Source: CAZBBC01 sp964489835
GTDB lineage: Bacteria; Calditrichota; Calditrichia; JAJRVZ01
Direction: 5' to 3'
Assembly (NCBI GenBank): GCA_964489835.1
Contig: CAZBBC010000176.1
Span: 1 to 8,659, forward strand
Length of the DNA stretch: 8,659 nt
Below, one piece after another: positions 1 to 6,256 of the stretch. Below the pieces are notes generated by a model. The model was not told the DNA's origin. It worked only from the letters and a program-made list of their open reading frames with translations, and did no database searches. The first letter of the stretch is position 1, and every line of letters begins with the position of its first letter. A program made the position numbers and the translations under genes.

Positions 1-134
1 TGGACCTGCGCCGTGTAGAAATATTAAAGATCGCTTCCGCGTCAAGGGTTTCTGAGAAAGATTTTAGAAAACTGGAACACGATTCATTCTTCATTTTAGA
101 TCTATTAATAAACGGTATTATACAAAAATCATAA
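1..134 (+). CDS. C-terminal end of a probable TetR/AcrR-family transcriptional regulator (partial, cut by window edge)
   Basis: An open frame runs from the left edge (first full codon at base 3) to a TAA at 132-134, giving the last 43 residues of a protein. The visible part is helical and ends in a segment reading ILDLLINGIIQKS. That pattern (a hydrophobic helix with an LxxxGI-type ending) resembles the final helix of TetR/AcrR-family regulators, which forms part of the ligand-binding/dimerisation domain. The DNA-binding helix-turn-helix would lie outside the window. The stop is only 6 bases before the next gene, an efflux channel, so the two are probably co-transcribed. A TetR-type repressor heading an RND efflux operon is a very common arrangement, and that context supports the call as much as the sequence does. 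It could be another helical protein; the existence of the reading frame is more certain than its family. Confidence 0.55.
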   Translation, partial: DLRRVEILKIASASRVSEKDFRKLEHDSFFILDLLINGIIQKS

Positions 135-140
135 ATTGGA

Positions 141-1502
141 ATGGTTGATATAATGAACAGGCAGTTTTATCATATTATTCTGACAGGGCTTTCGCTGCTC
201 ATTCTTTTATCCAGCTCTGTCATGGCCCAAAAGGCAATGACTTTTACACTGGAAGAGGCACAGGAATATGCCCTGAGAAACAATTATGACATTCGTGAGG
301 CGTTATTGGGAATTGAAGCGGCAGATAAGAAATTATGGGAAGTAACGAGCACCGGATTTCCCCAACTCGAAGCCAGTGCCCAATATCAAAAACTGATTGA
401 TATCCCCACTCAATTGATACCGGGTGAAATTTTCGGTGGTGATCCGGGATCAACGATCCCGGTCCGGTTTGGTAAACCCCATAATGCGACTTATGGGCTA
501 ACGCTTACACAATTAATTTTCAGTGGAAGTTATCTGGTCGGGCTACAGGCCTCTAGAGTATATCTTCAATTGTCGGAACAGAATCTTAAGCGCACACAAT
601 TGGAAATAAAAGAGGCCGTATCACGCACCTATTTTTCAATTTTGATTGGAGAAGAAAATCGAAAGGTGTTACAAACCAGTCTGGATAATCTGAAAAAAAC
701 ACATTATGAAATCAGCGAAATGTATAAAGAAGGATTTGTAGAATCTACTGATGAAAAACAATTGCGCATTTCGGTCACAGAACTGGAAAATGGTCTTCGT
801 TCTCTGGACCAGCAGTTGGTCGTCGCCTATAAATTACTAAAAATACAAATGGGAATTGATTTGAAGGAGAATATTAGTATTAATGATGATCTTGCCGTCA
901 CTTTGTCTGCGCTGGGCATTCAGGAACGCTTGCAGGACGAATTCGATTTATACGGAAATGTTAATTATCGGTCACTGCTTACTCAAGAAAAATTAGCGGA
1001 TCTGACATTGAAAAATGAATGGACGACGTTTCTGCCTACAGTGGTCGGATTTGCCTCTATGCAAAGAAATGCGCAGCGTGACAAATTTAACATTTTTGAC
1101 TGGAAGGAAAAATGGTATCCTACCACAGCTATTGGTATAAGCCTGAGCTGGCCAATATTCAGCGGTGGTACAAAAATATTTCGGGTTCAAAAGGCAAGAG
1201 TCGAATTAAAACAATCCCAGATTCAAAAGGAAAAAACAGCACAAAGTCTGATTCTTGAATTCGAGCGGGTTCAAAGTCAATTGAAAACATCATTTGATAA
1301 TTTTAAAAGTGCCGAGAGCACGAAGCAACTGGCCGCTGAAATTTACCAGGTGACGTTAGAAAAATTCCGTGAAGGTATTGTCAGCAGTCTGGATCTGGTG
1401 CAGAGCCACAATCAATATTTAAAATCGGAATCAGATTATTTGCGGGCAATTTCCGATTTACTCAATGCACGCAGCAGCATGGATAAATTACTTAGTAATT
1501 AA
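141..1502 (+). CDS. TolC-family outer-membrane efflux channel protein
   Basis: Outer-membrane channel of a tripartite efflux pump. Trimers of this family form a beta-barrel in the outer membrane plus a long helical tunnel across the periplasm. The protein has 453 residues, normal for the OEP/TolC family. A signal peptide occupies about residues 5-29, with a hydrophobic stretch ending in SSSVMA before Gln30. Two internal repeats are visible. The first (about 36-235) starts with TLEEAQEYALRNN, a classic opening of OEP repeats; the second covers about 270-450. The paired strand/turn motifs LTQLIFSGS (122-130) and LSWPIFSGG (335-343) occupy equivalent positions in the repeats, and the second repeat ends in a long helix with SSLDLVQSHNQYL. 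The start is uncertain: ATG at 141 lacks a spaced ribosome site, while ATG at 153 gives a more typical n-region (MNRQFYH, without the acidic Asp) but also has only a weak site (GGA at 138-140). It lies between the regulator fragment and the adaptor gene on the same strand. Confidence 0.93.
   Translation: MVDIMNRQFYHIILTGLSLLILLSSSVMAQKAMTFTLEEAQEYALRNNYDIREALLGIEAADKKLWEVTSTGFPQLEASAQYQKLIDIPTQLIPGEIFGGDPGSTIPVRFGKPHNATYGLTLTQLIFSGSYLVGLQASRVYLQLSEQNLKRTQLEIKEAVSRTYFSILIGEENRKVLQTSLDNLKKTHYEISEMYKEGFVESTDEKQLRISVTELENGLRSLDQQLVVAYKLLKIQMGIDLKENISINDDLAVTLSALGIQERLQDEFDLYGNVNYRSLLTQEKLADLTLKNEWTTFLPTVVGFASMQRNAQRDKFNIFDWKEKWYPTTAIGISLSWPIFSGGTKIFRVQKARVELKQSQIQKEKTAQSLILEFERVQSQLKTSFDNFKSAESTKQLAAEIYQVTLEKFREGIVSSLDLVQSHNQYLKSESDYLRAISDLLNARSSMDKLLSN
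444..462. repeat. Perfect 8-bp inverted repeat inside the channel gene
   Basis: CCGGGATC (444-451) and GATCCCGG (455-462) are exact reverse complements around a 3-base loop, a GC-rich hairpin inside the TolC-family gene where it encodes part of DPGSTIPV. No T tract follows. Its existence is certain; a function is not shown. Confidence 0.5.
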
Positions 1503-1514
1503 AAATTTAAATAC

Positions 1515-1518
1515 AGGA
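1515..1518 (+). promoter_or_regulatory. Ribosome binding site deciding the adaptor start
   Basis: AGGA at 1515-1518 lies 1 base before the ATG at 1520, too close to serve it. It lies 7 bases before the second in-frame ATG at 1526, which is ideal spacing. This favours initiation at 1526. Confidence 0.6.
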
Positions 1519-1525
1519 TATGATC

Positions 1526-2662
1526 ATGATAAAAATAATTACACTCATTTCCGCAATGATATTGCTGGTTGCCTGTGGGCAAGAGGACAAACAGGCACAG
1601 CTTAAGGAACTTGAATCTCAAAGGGATGCATTGACTGCCCGAATCGACACATTACGCATGCAGATTGCCCGCGAGAGTGGAGATATCTTTTCCGGAAAAA
1701 TCGCCTATATTAAAATTCAGCAACTTCAACGGGGTGAATTCCGTCATTACATTAAAGTACAGGGGACTGTAGAGTCAGATAATAATATTTTAATTCCGGC
1801 ACAGACCTCCGGCATTGTTAAAAAGATTACCGTCATGGAAGGTGAGAAAGTGAGAACCGGCCAGGTACTGGCAGAATTAGATGGTGCTATTTATGAAAGA
1901 AATATATCCGAGATAAAAACTAATCTTGAATTGGCACAAACCATTTTCGAACGACAGGAACGGTTGTGGAAAAAAAATATCGGGAGCGAAGTGCAATATT
2001 TGCAGACAAAAGCCAATAAAGAATCATTAGAAAAACGTCTGGCCACGGTGGAAGAACAATACCGTTTGACAAAAATAATATCACCGATTAACGGCAATGT
2101 GGACCAGATCATGATCAAAGAGGGTGAAGCAGCAGCTGCCGGATTTGGCACGATCCGGGTAGTGGAAGCTTCGAATTTAAAAATCAGTACTTTATTATCT
2201 GAAAATTATATCGATCAAGTCCGGGTTGGTGACACGGTGGAAGTTAACATTCCGACAATAAACAAGAGTGTTAAAACTACAGTCCGGGCAGTATCGCAGG
2301 TGATTGATAGTAAGAATCGATATTTTCCAATTGAAATTAATGTTCCCCTAAATATGCCGGAAATAAAACCCAATATGCTGGTTGTCCTCAGCATAAATAA
2401 TTATACCAACAAAAATGCCTTGACTGTTCCCATCAATGCTGCGCAAAAAAGTGGTGAAGGTATCTTTTTATTTACGGCAAAAAAAAATGATGTTACCCGC
2501 GATATTTGGCAGGTCAGCAAACGTGTGGTAGAACCGGGAATTGCCAGTGGAAAACGGATCGAAATAAAAAAAGGTCTTGATGCCGGTGAATTTGTTGTAG
2601 TGTTTGGTTTCCAGGATTTGGCGGATGGCCAGCACGTTAAAATTTCATCGGCAAGCGAATAA
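1526..2662 (+). CDS. RND efflux periplasmic adaptor subunit (membrane fusion protein), lipoprotein
   Basis: Membrane-fusion protein that bridges the RND permease and the TolC-type channel in the periplasm. Counting from ATG 1526 (378 residues), a signal peptide ends in a lipobox, LVAC at 14-17, so Cys17 should be lipidated and anchor the protein to a membrane. A charged heptad-like segment follows (about 19-52, containing KELESQRDALTARIDTLR), likely a short coiled coil. Next come the first half of a lipoyl/barrel-sandwich domain (about 75-120; SGIVKKITVMEGEKVRTGQVLAELD is the family signature), an alpha-hairpin (about 123-182), the second lipoyl half (SPINGNVDQIMIKEGE, about 186-201), a beta-barrel domain (about 208-295) and a membrane-proximal domain (about 298-375, ending in KGLDAGEFVVVFGFQDLADG). 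The hairpin is short, as expected when the partner is a TolC-like tunnel. An alternative ATG at 1520 adds two residues (MI) but is poorly spaced from the ribosome site. The gene follows the channel after 23 bases and precedes the pump by 45 bases. Confidence 0.92.
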   Translation: MIKIITLISAMILLVACGQEDKQAQLKELESQRDALTARIDTLRMQIARESGDIFSGKIAYIKIQQLQRGEFRHYIKVQGTVESDNNILIPAQTSGIVKKITVMEGEKVRTGQVLAELDGAIYERNISEIKTNLELAQTIFERQERLWKKNIGSEVQYLQTKANKESLEKRLATVEEQYRLTKIISPINGNVDQIMIKEGEAAAAGFGTIRVVEASNLKISTLLSENYIDQVRVGDTVEVNIPTINKSVKTTVRAVSQVIDSKNRYFPIEINVPLNMPEIKPNMLVVLSINNYTNKNALTVPINAAQKSGEGIFLFTAKKNDVTRDIWQVSKRVVEPGIASGKRIEIKKGLDAGEFVVVFGFQDLADGQHVKISSASE

Positions 2663-2707
2663 AAAAACAAAGCAATAGACAGAAAAGAAGTAGGAAAAGG
2701 CGAGAGC

Positions 2708-5700
2708 ATGAAAGAATTCGGATTATCCAACAAAGCAATTGATAACAGAAAGACGGTATATATATTTACAATATTGATCACCATATTTGGCATTATGCAG
2801 TATATAATAATACCAAAGGAAAAATTTCCGGAAATCGTATTTCCTTATTTCATGATCACGACGATACATCCCGGGACGTCCCCGGGCGATGTGGAAAACC
2901 TGATCACGCGACCGATTGAAAAGGAACTAAAAGGAATTAACGGCATCAAGCATATCAACAGCCAATCATTACAGGATGTCTCACTGATTATTGCAGAATT
3001 CGAAGTAACCACGGACGAAATACAGGCTTATCTGGATGTCAAAAAAGCGGTAGACGATTCGCGGGCAGAGCTACCCAATGACCTGTTTCAGGAGCCGGAA
3101 ATGACCCAGATAGATGTATCGGAAATCCCGATAATGTATGTGAATCTTTCCGGTGATCTTGGACTCGTAAAACTCAAAGAATACGCGGATGATTTACAGG
3201 ATGAGATCGAAGCACTGGAAGAAGTAACCCGGGTGGATATCGTCGGTGCGCTGGAACGGGAAATTCAGATCAATGTGGATTTGTATAAAATGAAAGCTGC
3301 CGGTCTCTCATTCATGTCCATTGATAATGCCGTAGCCTTAGAAAACATGACTATTTCCGGTGGATTAATACAAACGGATGGTATGAAACGAAATTTTCGT
3401 ATTGTTGGAGAATTTAGCAGGGTTGAACAGGTCGGCAACATTTTGTTAAAAGACGGTATTTATTTGAAAGATATTGCTGAAGTACTGGACGGATTTAAAG
3501 ACCGTGAAAGTTATGCAAGGCTTAATCAACACGATGTTATTTCTCTTTCGGTAATTAAACGCAGTGGCCAAAACCTGATAATTGCCGTTGATAAAATCCG
3601 GGAAGTTATAAATAAATTCAAGCAACGGGCGGCAGAAAATCTGATTATTACACTCACCAGTGATAGCAGTAAGCAAACCCGGAATTCGGTGAGCGATTTG
3701 TTTAATACAATCATTCTTGGATTTGTCGTAGTCGTATTCATATTAATGTTTTTCATGGGTGAGCTCGATGCGGTTTTTGTTGGTATCGCCATACCATTAT
3801 CAATGCTGATTGCCTTTAGCGTTTTACCCATGATTGATTTTACAATGAATATGGTCGTACTTATGGCATTTATTCTCGTGCTCGGTATTGTCGTCGATAA
3901 TTCCATTGTTGTAGTGGAAAATATCTATCGCCATTACACAACTACAAAAGGTTTGTCGATCGATGACGCTACAAAGCGCGCTGTAGGCGAAGTGGCTATC
4001 CCTGTTTTTACGGGTACCCTGACAACCATCGCGCCCTTTATCCCGCTGATGTTTATGCCTGGAATTATGGGTAAATTCATTTCCTTTCTGCCAATGACCT
4101 TAATTATAACCCTGTCTGCCTCCATTTTGGTGGCATATTTTATTAACCCTGTTTTTGCGGTAACGTTTATGAAGTATGAAGGTGATGAAACAGATGAAAG
4201 TCACGGAAAATTAAGTTTTAAATTCTGGCGGTTGGCCGGAATATTATTAGGCGTTGTTGTCTTATTTTACCTCATTGGTTGGATAACACTGGGTAATCTG
4301 ATTGCCATTGGTTTGGTAACCTATGTATTCCTTAAAACGATTATGGTGCGATTGATTGATCGTTTCCAGAAATCTATATTGCCCCAATTAATGTCCGTCT
4401 ATCGTAAAACGCTGGCATTTCTGCTTAAAGGCAAACATCCTTATATGGTAGTCGCGGGGACGATAATTCTTCTTTTTTTGGCCTTTGTCCTTATGGCAGT
4501 GGCTACCCCTAAAGTCGTCTTTATGCCCAGCGGTGATCCCAATTATATCTATGTTTATATATCCATGCCGGAGGGAACCCACATCGCTGTAACGGATTCT
4601 GTTACAGAAGTGGTTGAAAAAAAGGTTTTTGATGTTCTGGGTCCAAATAATCCCAACGTGGAATCGGTGGTAGCTAATGTGGCTGTTAATGCCGGGAGTG
4701 GAATATTTGACCGTACCAATCAGGAAAAAAACGCAAAGGTAACGGTTTCTTTTGTGGAATATAAATATAGGCAAGGTATGAAATCAACACTGGATTATTT
4801 GGATGAGATTCGTAATCATGTGCAAGGGATAGCCGGTGCCGAAATTGAAGTAGCCCGGGATAGAATGGGCCCCCCGGCAGGTAAGGAGGTCAATATTGAG
4901 TTACGGGGAGAAGATATTGACGTATTGGTTGATTTGTCTGAGAAATTAAAACGATTTATTGAGCAACAGCAAATTCAAGGTATCGAGGATCTGCGGATAG
5001 ATATGGAAATTCACAAACCGGAAATTGCTCTATATGTTAACCGTGACAAAGCGAGCAAATTAGGTGTCAGTACGGCCCAAATCGGAACCGCCATCCGTAC
5101 AGCTGTTTACGGCAAGGAAGTTTCTAAATTTCGTGACGGTGAAGACGAATACCCGATCCAATTACGCTTATCGAAACAATACCGTGATGACATTTTCCAG
5201 CTGCTTAGCCAGGAGATCAATGTTCCCGGGCAAAAGGGTGCCCCGGCCAGTAATATACCGATCTCTGCCCTGGCTGATGTGGATTTAACATCCAGCTATG
5301 GTGGCATTCGCCGTGTGGATAATGAGCGCGCAATCACCTTATCATCCAATGTGCTTACTGGTTACAATGCGAATGAAATCATCCAGACCATCAAAAAGGT
5401 ATTGCCTAAGTTTGAAAAACCTGAAGATTATAGTATTAAATTTACCGGAGAGCAGGAAAGTCAAAAAGAAATTAGTGATTACCTGGTTAAAGCACTTTTT
5501 ATAGCCATTGCGCTGATCCTGATTATTCTGGTTGGCCAGTTTAATTCGTTGGCAAAGCCGCTGATCATTGCCTCACAGATCATATTTAGTTTTATCGGTG
5601 TGCTGCTCGGGTTTGTCATTTTTAATATCGACGTTTCTGTTATGATGACAGGAATGGGAATTATTGCAGTGGCAGGTATTGTGGTCAAAAACGCCATAAT

Positions 5701-6031
5701 ACTTATTGATTATATTGATGAACGTCTTAAGAACAGCACCGATCCGGTGGAAGCTATTGTCAACGCCGGTGCTACACGACTTACACCGGTCCTGCTGACT
5801 GCGCTATCCACGATTCTGGGATTGTTGCCTTTAGCTATTGGTATCAATATTAATTTTCTGACACTGTTTTCAGAATTAAATCCGCAGATTTATTTTGGTG
5901 GTGATAGTGTCGCTTTTTGGAATCCGTTGGCCTGGACGATTATCTTCGGTCTGGCTTTTGCCACTTTTCTTACATTGATTGTTGTACCATCGATGTATCG
6001 CATTATATATGTACGTACTCAGAAGATTTGA
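2708..6031 (+). CDS. Efflux RND transporter permease subunit (AcrB/HAE1-like superfamily)
   Basis: Inner-membrane proton-driven pump that would capture substrates from the periplasm or outer leaflet and pass them to the adaptor and channel. The protein has 1107 residues, slightly longer than AcrB-type pumps. TM1 lies at about 17-36, porter half N at 40-330, TM2-TM6 at 335-488, an inter-repeat linker at 489-576, TM7 at 577-600, porter half C at 605-920 and TM8-TM12 at 927-1096. Proton-relay positions: TM4 reads VVDNSIVVVEN, so the first Asp is kept (Asp397) and the second is Asn398. The TM10 Lys is kept (Lys994 in VVKNAIILIDY), as are the TM11 Arg1024 and Thr1031, matching AcrB R971/T978. GPPAGKEVNIELRGEDIDVL at 721-740 resembles a motif I recall from FCB-type pumps. 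Two extra hydrophobic segments sit in the linker (506-546), and the TM11-TM12 loop is long (about 1048-1072). A purine-rich leader (GGAAAAGGCGAGAG) precedes the ATG. It is the last gene of the operon. Drug, metal or lipid specificity cannot be told from sequence; the TM4 motif is not the CusA-type heavy-metal one. Confidence 0.95.
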   Translation: MKEFGLSNKAIDNRKTVYIFTILITIFGIMQYIIIPKEKFPEIVFPYFMITTIHPGTSPGDVENLITRPIEKELKGINGIKHINSQSLQDVSLIIAEFEVTTDEIQAYLDVKKAVDDSRAELPNDLFQEPEMTQIDVSEIPIMYVNLSGDLGLVKLKEYADDLQDEIEALEEVTRVDIVGALEREIQINVDLYKMKAAGLSFMSIDNAVALENMTISGGLIQTDGMKRNFRIVGEFSRVEQVGNILLKDGIYLKDIAEVLDGFKDRESYARLNQHDVISLSVIKRSGQNLIIAVDKIREVINKFKQRAAENLIITLTSDSSKQTRNSVSDLFNTIILGFVVVVFILMFFMGELDAVFVGIAIPLSMLIAFSVLPMIDFTMNMVVLMAFILVLGIVVDNSIVVVENIYRHYTTTKGLSIDDATKRAVGEVAIPVFTGTLTTIAPFIPLMFMPGIMGKFISFLPMTLIITLSASILVAYFINPVFAVTFMKYEGDETDESHGKLSFKFWRLAGILLGVVVLFYLIGWITLGNLIAIGLVTYVFLKTIMVRLIDRFQKSILPQLMSVYRKTLAFLLKGKHPYMVVAGTIILLFLAFVLMAVATPKVVFMPSGDPNYIYVYISMPEGTHIAVTDSVTEVVEKKVFDVLGPNNPNVESVVANVAVNAGSGIFDRTNQEKNAKVTVSFVEYKYRQGMKSTLDYLDEIRNHVQGIAGAEIEVARDRMGPPAGKEVNIELRGEDIDVLVDLSEKLKRFIEQQQIQGIEDLRIDMEIHKPEIALYVNRDKASKLGVSTAQIGTAIRTAVYGKEVSKFRDGEDEYPIQLRLSKQYRDDIFQLLSQEINVPGQKGAPASNIPISALADVDLTSSYGGIRRVDNERAITLSSNVLTGYNANEIIQTIKKVLPKFEKPEDYSIKFTGEQESQKEISDYLVKALFIAIALILIILVGQFNSLAKPLIIASQIIFSFIGVLLGFVIFNIDVSVMMTGMGIIAVAGIVVKNAIILIDYIDERLKNSTDPVEAIVNAGATRLTPVLLTALSTILGLLPLAIGININFLTLFSELNPQIYFGGDSVAFWNPLAWTIIFGLAFATFLTLIVVPSMYRIIYVRTQKI

Positions 6032-6076
6032 TTATGCTGAGAACTGAATTTCGTTTTTCAATGGTTAGATGAGGTT

Positions 6077-6097
6077 GTTATACTTGCATAACTTTTT
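6077..6097 (+). terminator. Weak candidate terminator after the efflux operon
   Basis: A 5-bp inverted repeat, GTTAT (6077-6081) and ATAAC (6088-6092) around a 6-base loop, is followed at once by five T (6093-6097). It lies 46 bases after the pump stop codon and is in the right place for a Rho-independent terminator. The stem is short and AT-rich, so stability is doubtful. Confidence 0.3.
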
Positions 6098-6188
6098 GCC
6101 TTAGAGCTTGTCGAGGGGTTGTTTATTTGTTTGATAAAAAAATCCGGAGATAATGAGACAAAATATAATATCAGTTATGTAGAAAATT

Positions 6189-6225
6189 ATCTGAAGTATT
6201 TTTTTTCTATGCTTCATTCTCAGAT
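6189..6225. terminator. Imperfect hairpin in the convergent gap, possible terminator
   Basis: Arms ATCTGA (6189-6194) and TCAGAT (6220-6225) can pair. An inner AGTAT/ATGCT stem continues the pairing across a six-base bulge, leaving a T-rich loop. It lies between the ends of two converging genes, 31 bases past the stop of the minus-strand gene, where a terminator would be expected. The T tract is in the loop rather than after the stem, which is against a standard Rho-independent site. Confidence 0.22.
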
Positions 6226-6256
6226 AAGCCTTTAAATAAGAGTTGTTTCTCTAAAT

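Noticed and set aside
2663..2707. A separate promoter between adaptor and pump genes
   Set aside because: The 45-base gap is A/G-rich with no -35/-10 pair or hairpin; it looks like a translation-initiation region within an operon.
2873..2882. 10-bp palindrome GGGACGTCCC flanked by CCGGG-like bases in the pump gene
   Set aside because: It encodes the conserved HPGTSPGD segment of RND pumps; Pro-Gly codons explain the symmetry, and no site function is indicated inside the gene.
3526..3906. Long open frames antisense to the pump gene (also 2401-2793 and 4388-4774)
   Set aside because: They mirror a strongly conserved RND coding sequence, have low-complexity or unfamiliar translations and no ribosome sites; they are shadows.
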